The translations under genes were made by a program, and so were the position numbers. Source: Acholoe squamosa (taxonomy: Eukaryota > Annelida > Polychaeta > Phyllodocida > Polynoidae). From it: DNA of 64,000 nucleotides. Below the pieces are notes generated by a model. It was not told where the DNA came from. It worked only from the letters and a program-made list of their open reading frames with translations, and did no database searches. Positions within the stretch are counted from its first letter, which is position 1, and every line of letters begins with the position of its first letter. Shown here piece by piece: positions 42,955 through 55,628 of the stretch. Where the stretch lies: positions 41,082,002 to 41,146,001 of the forward strand of contig OX439046.1 of NCBI GenBank assembly GCA_949317995.1. The letters are read 5' to 3'.

Positions 42955-45900
42955 ATGGAAAGAAATTAAGCAAGGAGAATGGACAAGTGCTCTTCGTGGA
43001 CGAATATGGACACTAAAACAGGATAAAGATTTCATATTCTACAAAGTAATTGAACCTGAGGCCTGCTCAACATTGACTTCTATTAAAGCAAAACAAAAAT
43101 ATAACAAAGATAAAAAGTCCAATGACAGAAAATGTAGTAGTGGTGAAAATACCGGAAATGTAACAGATGTGCATGGTAATGTCTATTCAAAGAAGGAGAA
43201 ATTGGAGCCATTCGAACAGATAGACCATGGTGATGCTGATTATGAGATGATCCTAAGGGATTATTTCCAGCTGCAATACAACTTGGGGGATCTGTATGAG
43301 AAGTGGAGCTCTGCTGACGACAACTTCCGTCAGGTGGCACATACATTCACTGGTGTGCGCATGCTGAGACAAGATCCTATGGAAAACCTCTTCTCATTCA
43401 TCTGTTCCTCTAATAACCATATATCGCGCATCAGTGGTATGGTAGAGCGTCTCTGTGAGACTTATGGCCTACTAGTTGGGGAGACCGAGGGTTGTGCCTT
43501 CTATGCATTCCCTCCCCCTGAGACTCTGGCTGATGTCAGTGTAGAAAGTAAGCTGCGTGATCTTGGATTTGGATATAGAGCTAAATTTGTTTGCGAGTCA
43601 GCACGAACCATCTGTGAGAGAGGCGGAGAGAGCTGGTTGCACTCACTACGTGAGAGGCCTTATGAAGAGGCCAAGGCTGAGCTCATGACTTTGTGTGGTG
43701 TTGGAGCAAAGGTAAAGGTGTACCACCATTGTATGCAACAATATCTAATAAATTCTCAAACAATGAAAACTGTAAAAAAAAAAGTAAATATAAGACTACA
43801 AGTTGATCCCAAGATTGTATCCATCTGATATTCCTATCACAGTTTACAGGCTGACATTGTGATATGTTACACACTGTGTGTGTTTGATTGTTTGATGTCC
43901 CTGTGTGTGTGTGGACATTGTGACATGTTACACACTCCGTGTGTGATGTCCCTGTGTGTGTGTGCTGACATTGTGACATGTTACACAATGTGTGTGCATG
44001 TTGTCCCTGTGTGTGCTGACATTGTGACATGTCACACATTGTGCGTAATGTCCATGTGTTTTTTCTTTGTAACAGGTAGCAGACTGTGTGTGCCTGATGT
44101 CCCTGGATCAGCTTGGTGCTATTCCTGTCGACACACATGTGTGGCAGATAGCAGCACGTCATTATATCTCCACACTCAACTCAGCAAAGTCACTCACACC
44201 AACCATCTACAAACAAATAGGTATCAGTAGCACTATAAACAATCCGTTATTTAACGATTTCTCTAAGTGTGCTGTTAATCTAACATTAGCAGTTTGTCAA
44301 AGCAGCAGTTTACCATTTCGTCTTCTGATGAATATGCCAATCAGAAATATGCAAATTTTTTTAACATATATCTATGAAAATTGAATCAATGTTCTTGAAG
44401 ATTTTCCCCTTGCTGTATATTCCGTAATTTATTCATGAACCAAAAGTAAAATGCGCTCCAAATCCAGTAAATCTCTCTACCTCTGGTCTGAATACAAACT
44501 GAGTTCGACAATCACCGCCAACTTAAATTTCCTGTGGTAATTTCCTGCTGACAAGGATTTGTCATGTCTCTGTGTCCTGACTAAAGGGAATAGCAGGGTA
44601 ACATATTTCAATAAATATACTAGCAGTACTCACAGTTCAGGGTGTCAAGCGAATTTCATCCCCCCCAAAAATTGGAAAATAGGAATTCCGAGCATGAAAA
44701 TATAGGAACGATCAATTTGGGGGTAGGATATACATAAATGTTGCATGAAAACTCAATAAAATGGCATTAGGGAATGCTAGGCCTTATACAGGAAAGAGGT
44801 ACATGTAGTAGCATTTTGTGTGGACATTTAAAAAATCTTTTCCCACAAAGTTTTAAGTATTTTCTTCATGCATTTGTAATAGTTTGTATTCCCGAAGGTT
44901 CTAGTTTCGACTATAAAGTAAGATTACCCCCACCGACGGTCCGGCTCACTTTTATAGGTCGCAAGCGGGGTGGCAACATGGAATGGTGTAGTATGGAAGC
45001 TAGGGGAGAGGTGCTGCCACCTCTCGACAAGCGTAACCATCACCTACTTGAGCCAACCACCACTCGGAATGCCAGTCAGCCTACAAGACATTCAACTAGC
45101 ATGTAAACCATGCCCCTACACATTTAACATGGTCTTTGTGCAGACTTCTTCTTTCATAATCCCACCATTACTAGCTGATGTGTGTTTCTAAACACAGATG
45201 ACCCAGTGCATCATTTTTTTATTTCTGCGGTTAGAATTTTGTAGATCTATATCAACATGTGATTTATTTTTGCATGTAACTCTTCAAACAAGGTATGTTA
45301 TAATGTCATAGCTGTTTTCCCTCAAAATCGGTTGACCGAGTTACTGAAGGCCAAGATCGGTGGACACTAGCTTTAGGTTACAACTCACATACTTGATCCA
45401 GAAAGGGGTAGACAGCGGTGACAAGCAGAAAACCGGAAATAATAATGCCTCACTTTTTTTCACAAGAAATTCAACAATGTAAAGAGATATGTAAATTCCC
45501 AATTTTTCAGGCTTTCAAACAAGGTATATTACAGCATCATAGCTGTTTTCTGTCAAAATCGAATGACCGAGTTAGAGAAGGCCATGATCAGTGCACACTA
45601 GCGTTAGGTTTCAAATTTGAAATGGCCAAGTCAATATCGTTGATGCTGTGTTGAGAACAAATAGAATAAGTGCATCAAACCAATCATCGCTGCATCCGTG
45701 TCCCACCGTCGCTGCATCCGTGTCCCACCGTCGCTGCATCCGTGTCCCACCATCGCTGCATCCGTGTCCCACCGTCACTGCATCCGTGTCCCACCATCGC
45801 TGCATCCGTGTCCCACTGTCACTGCATCCGTGTCCCACCATCGCTGCATCCGTGTCCCACCGTCGCTGCATCCGTGTCCCACTGTCACTGCATCCGTGTC

Positions 45901-48196
45901 CCACCATCGCTGCATCCGTGTCCCACCGTCGCTGCATCCGTGTCCCACCGTCGCTGCATCCGTGTCCCACCGTCACTGCATCCGTGTCCCACCATCGCTG
46001 CATCCGTGTCCCACTGTCACTGCATCCGTGTCCCACCATCGCTGCATCCGTGTCCCACCGTCGCTGCATCCGTGTCCCACCGTCGCTGCATCCGTGTCCC
46101 ACATGGCTTTAACATTAAGTCTATGACATTCCAGACATACTAAAAATGTCTCACCTTTGGTTTGCCATTGAACTCTGTGTATTAGTGAGAGTCAAAAAAA
46201 GAAGGGATGTTTTCATACCCCCCCCCCCCCCATAGGCTCCAATGTATTTCTGATTGATGCCTTCCTGAGTGATAAACTTGATGTACTAAAAAGCTAATAA
46301 CTGTTTTTTTCACAAAGTAATCACAATAAGACATTAAAAAAGACTGCTGAAGATGGAGAAAAAACGTCTTAATTTGGTGGGAAAGTAGCACCTAAGACCA
46401 CAGTGCACTGGGTCAAAAATAGGAGTATAAGAAAGACTTAAGCCCCAAAATAGGAGTGTAGGGGCTCGTGGAGCGTCGTATATAGTTTTAGCTCCCTATT
46501 CGAGAGGGCAGGTCAGTCGATGCGGTTACCAATGGTATACGTCCGTGCCTCACAGCGCCAGGATACAGAAGGCGCTGTGTTCACGTGACGTCAGCTGCCG
46601 TCGGTCCGTACGGTAGAAATGAGTTTGTTTACATTCCAGTTTGGCATATTACAGATATCCCTACAACATTTACACCTTACCAGGCTACTTCTATGACAAT
46701 AATCTACAGCCAGATAAGAAATGATTGTTTACTTCCAACAATTAAAGGAGTAACATGTCCTGAAAGTCTGTTACAAATGGCCTTGAGAATTTGACCTTGC
46801 ATTTGGGTTGTTTTGATTTGAGCACCTGTAGCCTCAAACCTTTGTGTATAAAATCTACTAAATATTGGTATATGATATACATTATACATCTAATTTTTTT
46901 TCTTGTCCACACCCTATACATTTCCACTCAACAGTAGGAAGAGAAAGCCATCTTTTAAAAAACAGAACAAAACAGGGGGTTTGAGGCTCAAGCCACTTCC
47001 AGCCACTTTTGGCGGATCCAAATAACATGATATCAGTGCCATATAGCGCTAGCGGCCACTAGGCACTGACAGCGCTCGAGCGGGTTTCGGTGTACCAATG
47101 GTAGGACCAGAGGTCGCTTCGATCTCTGGCCACTATGAGGTGGTGGCAGCACTGGTCGTCGCTGCTCCAGTCCCTACCTGGGACCGCGTAGGGAGTTCAG
47201 TCGGCTTCTGGCTACAGCCAGAGCAACACCTGTAGAGCACCGAGCTATATTCATAGCACAACTTCGAACCTATGTAAATATGGAATAAACATGTGCCAGT
47301 TGCACTAACCCGAGCTAACTTGTCTGGCTTTACTCGATATTAATATATCTCGAACTTAACTTGAACCATTACAGGAGTATAAGAGGACTTGAAGCTTGAA
47401 AATAGCAAAATAAGAATTTAGGCCAAAAAAATAGGAATCGCTTGACAGTCTGACAGGAATGTATCTTCCGTTTTGAATAAACCAACCTATGTTTTTGTTT
47501 TCTACTTAAGGAGACCACTTTAGAGACCTGTGGGGGGACTTTGCAGGGTGGGCCCATTCGGTAAGTTGTCCTATTTGACTTGTAATCACGACACAGCAAG
47601 CTGCTTTCAGTAATATCAGTTAACACTGAAACTAATCTTACTGGTACATGTTCAGTAGTAGATAAGGATGGTATCCCTGTTTCTAATAGTTCCATATTCC
47701 TCTAGTTCCATATACATGTATAGCAAGTGAGTGAGTCATATTTGTAATACGTGTCTCATAACACTCCCTACTTACATATTTTAGGTGTTGTTTTCTGCTG
47801 ACTTGAAGAAGTTTCAAGATCTGAAGGGTGCTTCCTCAAAAGTAAAGAAAGAGAAGGCAAACAAAAAGGTATTTGTGAATGTATTTCTCTCCTCTAAAGG
47901 GAATTAAATACCATGTCCATATGGGCAATCTTAGAGCTCCATACCTGCATTGAAAATTCCACGTGTTCTTTTAAAATGTTTCCTCATATTGACCTACAAT
48001 GACAGCCAGTAGGTATCACCACCCGAACAGACAAATAGTTATTGGTGGATAAACACAAGCAGCTGTATTTGTTCTTTAGGTAAAGGGAGATAACAAACAG
48101 AATCCTGACGTGAAGTCGGGGACATCAGAGATGACTCCACGTAAACGTCAAAGTGCAGCCTCCAAACCCAAAGTAGTTAAACGAACAAAGAGATGA
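42955..48196 (+). CDS. OGG1: 8-oxoguanine DNA glycosylase/AP lyase (OGG1), exons 2-6
   Basis: Removes 8-oxoguanine opposite C in base-excision repair, in nucleus and possibly mitochondria. Exons by GT-AG junctions with consistent phase: 42955-43711, 44076-44220, 47511-47560, 47785-47868, 48080-48196. Conserved parts: FSFICSSNNHISRI (damaged-DNA contacts), LGFGYRAKFV, the HhH-GPD hairpin LCGVGAK/VADCVCL with the Schiff-base lysine at the exon junction, IPVDTHVW with the catalytic Asp, and LWGDFAGWAHS/VLFSADL. Where human OGG1 has Gln315 in GWAQ, this has His. A ~50-residue Lys-rich insertion lies before the HhH domain, and the tail is basic (KPKVVKRTKR, possible nuclear signal). The first exon (about 45 residues, ending GQSF-R) is not found. 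Introns carry minisatellites and a solo LTR. Polyadenylation signals near 48270-48304. Confidence 0.93.
43850..44058 (+). repeat. TG-rich tandem repeat in an OGG1 intron
   Basis: Four ~50-60-bp units of GACATTGTGACATGTTACACA plus GTGTGTGATGTCCCTGTGTG. It fills most of the second intron. Confidence 0.85.
45290..45612 (+). repeat. Diverged duplication in an OGG1 intron
   Basis: TTCAAACAAGGTAT-TTA (~45288) through GACACTAGC-TTAGGTT (~45380) is repeated at 45512-45612; shared parts include CATAGCTGTTTTC and GACCGAGTTA. Confidence 0.75.
45691..46107 (+). repeat. 22-bp minisatellite in an OGG1 intron
   Basis: Nineteen head-to-tail units of TGCATCCGTGTCCCAC plus a 6-base variable end (CGTCGC, CATCGC, CGTCAC or TGTCAC). 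Because 22 is not a multiple of 3 and no stops arise, long frames run through it in several frames on both strands; these are not genes. Confidence 0.97.
46457..47373 (+). mobile_element. Solo LTR in an OGG1 intron
   Basis: A 917-bp sequence starting TGTAGGGG and ending CCATTACA, flanked by 4-bp duplications GGAG (46453-46456 and 47374-47377). Flanks rejoin as AATAGGAGTATAAG, a motif repeated nearby. A polyadenylation signal (GGAATAAACA) is near the 3' end (~47281). TG...CA ends and a 4-bp duplication fit Ty3/gypsy or related LTRs. Confidence 0.7.
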
Positions 48197-50397
48197 TTCG
48201 GCTGCAGAATTGTGATGAATGTGCTCAGAGGCAGTGTTACGTAAATGGATGTCTGTGGTCGTTGAGTATAGATATAAATAAATGATTTAAAATTCAAAAT
48301 AATAAAGTTGGATTAATTTTGTGACACCAATCAGAGCTAATCTTGTAGAATTAATGAAATACTATGGCATGTCTTTTATTGTTCATTATGTACTCTGTAA
48401 AAAAAAAAGAAAACAATAAAAAGTAATGATTAAAAAAGAAATAATAGCCGAAATACAGAAAATCTTCTGGCTTATGCAATTTCAAATGAGTTTCCCGACA
48501 AATCTGTGTTTTTGTAAATTGTATCAGATTTCGATCAAGCTGGCTTCTTGGGCCAAAGAATATGGGACAAAGGATGTATACGCTACAATGCAAATGGTTT
48601 TCTCTTGGTTACTTTTATTTTTCAAAATATGTTTCTATACGAAGCTAAGCTATCACTTGAATGGATCAGATTGTGCCTTTTTGTTTTGCAACTCCCCTTT
48701 CCCGTAGCATAGTTACCATGTTTCATAGAAACATCAAACCCTGTCAACGAACTGTGTTCTTGACGAGGTTAATAGTTTATCACTCTCACAAATGTGTGAA
48801 AATGGAAAGGTGACTTAATCCAGAGAACCTTGAGACCGTTGGTGAGCCTTAGGTAGGTTTAGCCCGAGTGGGATCACTCTAACAATAAAACTAGATCATA
48901 CAGAAGGGAGGAGGGGGGGGATCAAAATAGGATTTATATATAATGAATGATGTTAACATGTCTGCCTACGGCATAATGCTTGGCACAAGAAACCAAGGAA
49001 ATTTGTATTCTTTATTTACAAGGATGTATTTTACAACAAAGCTTTTAAACTAAAACAAATACATGTATAAGCAACTTTGAAATATACGAGACTTAAGATC
49101 GGCTATACAAAAGCAGATTTTCGACAAGGTGATCATTAAATGGAACCATCACAAGGTGTCTCCCAGAGAATCACAAATATCAGCATTGAGAGATACTGAT
49201 GTCAAATTCTGCAATAATCTCTTACACTTTTAACAAGCTTATGATGAGCAAATCGAAATCTAGGATACAGTTGATGAGCTCATTGCGAAACATCTAGCAA
49301 ATTAACTTGAAATACCACAGACCTTATATAACGATTTTCATGTATATTTTATGAGACGTTCCTAGCGTCGGATAGATTTGTAGCCTACGTGGGTAATTAA
49401 ACTGGTGTACATTTCAGAAACAGAACAGATACGTCATATCTGCGGCTTGGATCTCCAACTCACCTTTAAAGGCGCTCTGAATCGAGGACCTACATCCGCC
49501 AACGTTAGCTGTGGTGGACGTAGCCGATTAAGAGCTCCTTTAAGTGTTAAAAGATCAGGAAAAGTCTTTAAGCCTGTACGTGAGGTATTACAATACATAC
49601 ATTAAAGACTCCCCTACCTACGCTGCTGTATTGTTTGGGGGAGTGTCGGGGAGGTGAAGCCACACTCATCCTCTGAGTAGACCTTATGTTATACTGGGGA
49701 TGTAAGTCTTCAAGTTTTATCAGGATTTCTTGTTTTCTAGAAAATTTGAATGGTAGAAGTTCTTACAGCTTTACATGAAGTGAACACATGTGTTTGATAG
49801 TGGTTTCCTGGTACATGTATTATCAAGTACAAAGGCCGTCTCTTTTGTGTTTCAATGAAATGAGACTTCCTGATTTTTGCCTGTCTGACTTACATCCCTG
49901 ATTGTATGTAATCCAACATGTTAGACTTATGTACCTTAGTATATACTGACCACTGCCATTTCATACAAGATACAGTGAAGGTGTAAACAATGTAACTTGT
50001 GGCTACAGATCTGACACGTCCTCATTTCTTTTCGAGTAGGAATATGGAGTCTATGGTCTATTATACAAGATACAATGAGGTTAAACACGTGTAATTTGTG
50101 TCTATAGATATGACATTTAATCATTTCTTCTTGGGTACATGTAGAAAATGGGAGTGTGTTGCGTGAATCCTATCAATCATTTAAAAACAAACAAATTTTC
50201 GCATCCAGTTATAGGACCAATTAGCACAGGTGTTTTATAAGACTTCATTGTAAAGATTTGGTACATAAATATTTAACAGGTAAATTCGACTCTTGTGATC
50301 CTAAAGTTTTTCTTTTATACTTCTGCAAAGATCCCCATCTAATTTACGACAACAACACTTTCTTCACTGAACAAGATCCGATGTCACATAAGAGCTA
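48197..50397. other. Convergent intergenic region between OGG1 and TRAF2-like
   Basis: OGG1 3' UTR with ATAAATAAAT and AATAATAAAG near its start; the rest is AT-rich with no recognised gene. A 93-codon frame (48426-48707) and a 66-codon frame (49405-49605) are open but unconvincing. Confidence 0.5.
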
Positions 50398-53300
50398 TTA
50401 CAGTCCAGTGGTGTCCACTGACACTTTAAGGAAGATGGCATCGTCCTTGACATACTGGAACTCCCCCTCCTGCCAGATGACCACCTGCTTGGCAAACATG
50501 GGACATCCACTTGCGGTGTTGATCTCAGTCTGCGGCCGGTGGTAGGAGCTGGAGCTGGGGTCAGGCCGGAAACTGTCCACGATGTGGTTATTCCTGGGTC
50601 CTTGATCTTGGAGGGCCAAAGTCACCTTTTGACGGAAGGGCCATTTGAGGAGGGCATCATAAGGGCCTTTCATGATGACAAGGAAGACAGACATGTGGCT
50701 GCCTCGTCCTACGCCATCACCATTTGGGTAAACACGTGCACACAGCTTGTAACCTGGCAGATAATAAAGAGTTATCCTTAGTAAGGGAAGTGAAAAGAGT
50801 ATGGTCTAAAACAACGGATGCCATCTTTTTACACTTCATTCAATCATGGAGGTACATAACATGAGACCTCTATGATTCAACCAGAGAGCAGCATTTCCCT
50901 TGATAACGAGGCAGCTTCATATTCAATCAGAGATTATAAATTTCTGTCAGGCATTTCTTATATGGAGAGCAGACTGCATTCTTGGCATTATATCTTTGTC
51001 AGTCTTAAACCAGTATGACATTCACCATTGACATACTGTACATACCTCTAGGGCTGGTGTAGAAGGGTGGTGAGGTGAGCACCATGCGAATACCAGCTGC
51101 CGCGTCCTCCTTCTTACGTTTGAAATCTGTTATCTTCCATATGAGGGTGCCGTCTGTGGAAAGGGGTGCCTCTGCAAGCTGTGCTGAGGCTGCGGCTACA
51201 GGGAGCCCGCCCCCCAGGAGGCGGTTCAGCCCCGCCTCCAGGGCCTCAATGCGGTCCCGGTCCACGCGGCGCTCCTCCTTCAGGTCCTGCAGGTGGCGGG
51301 ATGTCTTCTCCAACTCTCGCTTTAACACAATGCTGAACTGCTCTGACATGTTCACCTTCTGCTCCAGTGCACCCAGCTGTGTTACAGATAACATAAGATC
51401 TATCATTTGTAAGCTATACAGTTTAATATCATGCACCTTGTATATATCAGATACCACAATTATTTTGTATACTTCTTACCTAGTCTTTTAATCAACAATC
51501 TAAAACTTAGAAACACACCTGCCATCAGCGATGATCCCAAATAAAACCAAAGGTACATTTCCATACATTCATTATATAGCATTATTCTGTAAATTCCACC
51601 TCTCATCAATATCTGTGTAATGGTGTTTTTATTTGGTGACAGATATAAGATGTGTAAGTACCTGGTGGTGGAGTCCTTCCCCACCGCTGGCCTCTCCAGT
51701 CTCCATACCTTCCTCCTCATCCCCAGTGCCGCCCCTGGCGGTGGTGAGGGCCGTGACGGCAGACTGCAGTTCAGACAGGCCCCGGTCCACGCGCTGTGTG
51801 AGAGCACCCACTGACTGTCCTATTGCATCTAGATGGGGACGGGGCTGGGCCCGGAGATGATCATCTAACAGTGCATTTTCCACCTGGGGAGGGAGTACAT
51901 TGAAAAGCATTGATCATATTACCTGTGGTATTCTGATGTAGTTTTGACCAACTATAAAAGTTAGACAAGTGCCGGTAGCTACGTTGATGTACTCAGTGTC
52001 CTTTCTTAGCACTGCATCTTTACCGTCTTAGTGTGGATGCCTTTCTCAACTACTATTAATTGTCATTGTGATATATTATCAATTGAATTACCAATGCTTT
52101 TTTAGTTCAAATCAAGTGAAATGCTTACCATTGCACCACATCCATAGGGGCAGCGGATACGTGGTTTGCACACATTTGTTGCCATGTGGGCGTTCAGCTG
52201 AAGACAAAATGAACAATGAAACGTTTGTTTTGAATAACTGGGCTTTTTTTTTATCCTTCACAGAAAAGAATTCAATAATGTATTTTAAAGATTCACACTA
52301 CCAGAATATTAGGGATGTCATCGATATTCACAATATCTAAATATCGGCAATATTGTGATACTGAATATCGTATCGACATTATCATTATATCGATATTTAT
52401 GACCTACTTTCTCAAATTTACATATTTCTCTCATCAAATCCTTGGACAGAACAGATAAATATGGCCGCGGATCCAGGGGTAATTGAAATTAATCTTAAGC
52501 ACTGAAAACAGTATTCAACTAAGTGCCTGTCTCGTATAAGCGCCAGGGGTAGAGTGGGTTTGAAATTACCGTTAATGAGTGCCCGGGCACTTATACAGGC
52601 CACTATAGCAGGTCCATATGCTGCTTATCCCTCCCCCGAGGATGGAAGGGAGGAGGCCTAGTGTACTTACGTTGATTCTGAGGATGTTTTCCTCACCACA
52701 TCGGCGGCACGTCACTGGGATCTTTGGGCATTCTTCATTGTGTGCCTGAATGAAAATTATGAATAGATTGAGTGACGCTTATTCTATGCTGTTTTCGATA
52801 GCTACCAGTAGTCATATTCATGGTGAGATAATTACACTATCAGTTTCAAAGATAACTGCATACATGTTTATGTATTCCTGAGTGTATGGTCTTCATGCAC
52901 ACATAAGAGGTACCAGGCGTGCTGTATCATTCCCCTCATCAGGGATGCCACTCACTGATCATTGAAAATTCGGAAATCATCCTGACTTTCTGGACTGCCA
53001 ATAGGAAATGCCTACAGAAAATTCGGAATTCCTAAAAAGTTAGGAAAAGTTGCATCTCTGCCTCATGTTAAGGTGTTCTTTATACGTGGAGTACTACGTT
53101 ACCTGCTGTTGTCTGAATTGTATCTTTGTCTGGCAGTGTGGACAGTTGATGAGGCGGTATGTGCAGTCAGTCGTGAGGTGAGCTGCAAACTCCTCTGGGC
53201 AGAATGACTGCCCACATTGACATTCCTCCCGGCGGAACTCACAAACCTTCTCGTGTTTCTGCAGGAGATAGACAGATAAAAGGTTGCTATCTGGGTTCGG

Positions 53301-54104
53301 GCTTCCCTAGCCCACTTAAAAGGGTCTGCTTCTCATCTTTCCTATCCATTCAGGATGTGTGTGGTGCACATATGCACGGGCACTGACACATTCCTCTGTG
53401 AAATTGTGTAATGTCGTTCTCGCCATGAATATGACCTTAGCTGTCGAAATGGCGTTAAACATCTATTACTCACTCACTCACTCGCTATCTGAATTACTGT
53501 GTATAGATTATCTTCTATCCAAATCATATTGTACCATAAATAGAATGAACAACCGCCATAGCAGACAAGAAAGATAAAGAAGGAAATGTTCACCTATTCG
53601 ACAGTGTTTATTTGGTAAAAAAATAATAACAACAGAAAAAGATGTAGAAGCAGGTACAATAGTGTAATACATGTATAAGACTAAGTAGAGTTTGTAATAT
53701 ATACACACAGACCAACAATATAATAATATAAGTTGTATGTTTTTTTTTTATTATATATAAACAATTCGTGCCCGATATGGGTCCATGCCTGTACTATGAA
53801 TATGAATAATTCCAGACGATTCCTCTAAGACCCACCCCCTCACATAAGGGATAAGATATGATCTTACTGGATCTGGAAGAATAACAAGATAGACCGAGAT
53901 AGATTTATCAGAGAAAGACTAAATAAAACGTGATGAGTTTACGGTTATAGCTGTATTTGATGATTTATCTGAATCTGGTTTTTTCTCTACATCAGATCTA
54001 ATTACCTCGAATTCCTTCAGAGTGCCATCCCAGTGACATCCTTCATTGGGGCATACAGCCGGCAGGGCGTACAGCTCACGTTTTGTAGCGTTATCTGGGA
54101 ACAC
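50398..54104 (-). CDS. TRAF2: TRAF2-like TNF-receptor-associated factor (exons downstream of RING)
   Basis: Cytoplasmic adaptor linking TNF-receptor-type receptors to NF-kB/JNK signalling. Seven exons read on the reverse strand with matching phases: 54104-54006, 53258-53103, 52745-52671, 52197-52129, 51883-51662, 51376-51046, 50753-50398 (about 435 codons). Exons 1-4 encode TRAF-type zinc fingers (FPDNATKREL, LPAVCPNEGCHWDGTLKEFE, CQCGQSFC, CPHCQTKI, CRRCGEENI, CPYGCG). The next two encode a coiled coil (HLDAIGQSVGALTQRVD; LGALEQKVNMSEQF). The MATH domain starts at GTLIWKITDFKRK and includes GYKLCARVYPNGDG, PWPFRQKVTL and ASGCPMF, ending VDTTGL. It most resembles TRAF2, for example FPDN at the finger start and YDALLKWPF. 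The RING exon is not seen in this window. Confidence 0.9.
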
Positions 54105-54671
54105 CTGTAAATGACAATCTTACCATAATGAGCTCTGTATTCGGATTCATGAAATAAGAGCATAGAGAATGCTGCATACTCAATTAGGAAAGCACGCAGG
54201 CAAATGAAAGGGAAATATTTATTGTATTAAGCTCAGATACCTCATACTACCCGGTAATCTCAGTTCAGATTCTGCATTGGATCCTAGGTACTCAAGATAT
54301 TGTAAATAACCCTACCCATGATAACAACTGCTGTAGGTGTGTCTTGTTTTCTACAGAACCTTACCTTACTGCCTCTCATTTGCATTCAGTTAACACTGAT
54401 GATTAAACGGTTCCAAATAAGATGACGAAATGCACCTAGACTCAGCCAGGACCTCTTACTCCGCATCCACTACTGAGAGAAAACTTTCAGACTTAGGCCC
54501 CACCAGCAGACTTTATAAATATAGAAGTCTGACTTCATGTTTGCCTGTGCCTTGCAGTGACTTGTGTCATGAGAGGCTGGTTATACATGGTGCATGTTGT
54601 AGATACTGGACAGGAGCTCTGGTGGTTATAGGATGGTTATAGACAGTGGTTAGGGCAGCCACATCTTAGGA
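54105..54671. other. Upstream intron or flank of the TRAF2-like gene
   Basis: No RING-encoding exon recognised on the reverse strand; no other gene. Confidence 0.45.
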
Positions 54672-54918
54672 AGTGGTCATTTTTTAACAACGTGGGGGGG
54701 GGAGGGGTTGGTGGGTTTGGGCTGGGCAAAAATTGTCAGACCCCTCTTGGGGGGGACAACAAAAATTTGGCCCCTTTTGAGTGAAAAAGCCTGCGCGCCA
54801 TTAAAGAATAAAAGAGGGGAAGGAATAATTTTGGACCCCTCCAAGGGGGGGGGGGTGGAAAAATTTCAAACCCCTCACGCACGGAATTTCACCAACTGTT
54901 GTTAAAAAATAACCACTC
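54672..54918. mobile_element. MITE sharing a family with 11577-11816
   Basis: AGTGGTCATTTTTTAACAAC...GTTGTTAAAAAATAACCACT: ~20-bp inverted ends and a G-rich body that is the reverse complement of 11577-11816. Confidence 0.8.
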
Positions 54919-55304
54919 TCTTACTGAGAACAGCAGACCAACTCCAACTCGTGTTGATCTGTGATTGGCCAGGCCAAACATGTGACCATAATTTATACAG
55001 TTTTCTAAAAGAGATAGGCTATAACCACGCACCTATGGAGGGCCAGTTCAGATTTTTATGGAGCGCTTAAGTGGAAAAGGGGGAACGGAGAGGTTAGGGC
55101 TTGGCTGGGGAGGGGGGGGGCTAGGGGCCTAGGCCTATAAAGTTGAAAGTTGGGGGCAACTTATTCAGCCTCCCCTGTGGGAAGGGAAAGGTGTGCTATT
55201 CAAATAACCAAAACTATGTAATTTCCAAATAATTTCCTAAGATGTAACATCCCATCTCTTCCACATTGACTAGTGTACAGCGCCATTGTTTGATCCGGCA
55301 CAAG

Positions 55305-55628
55305 TGTAACGGTTCGTTTTATGAGTTTATATTGGGTGGCTCTTAGGCTCGCTTAAATACTATAAGTAGCACACAACACGAAAGGTTCGGGTTGGGCAAA
55401 GCCCTTTAACTTCCTATCTGTTCGGATGGACTTTATTGGAGAAGGATAGAACAACGTCTGGACTGGACTAGGTCCAGTCCCCTTCTGCTGATTGTCCAGC
55501 TCCTTAGTAGGCATAGAAGGAACGAGCACCACATGAGCACATCTCTCGGATGATCCGCACTAATATATATACGACGATGCCGGCCCCTACACCACCCCCC
55601 CTAGACTTTATCTAGGGTAGGTGTTACA
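55305..55628 (-). mobile_element. LTR-like sequence
   Basis: On the reverse strand: TGTAACACC start, GTCGTATATATATTAG as TATA box, CCAATAAAGTCC as polyadenylation signal, and GTTACA end (324 bp). Orientation matches the Ty3/gypsy pol at 60.6-64 kb, but no polypurine tract or target duplication was found, so linkage is unproven. The sequence 55629-56051 after it holds nothing recognisable. Confidence 0.5.

Noticed and set aside
43859..44230. 123-codon frame with VCVCGHCDMLHT
   Set aside because: TG-rich intronic tandem repeat; the true exon is 44076-44220 in a different frame.
45611..46143. Long open frames on both strands encoding repeats such as MQRRWDTDAA or HPCPTVAASVSH
   Set aside because: They are translations of a 22-bp minisatellite without stop codons inside an OGG1 intron.
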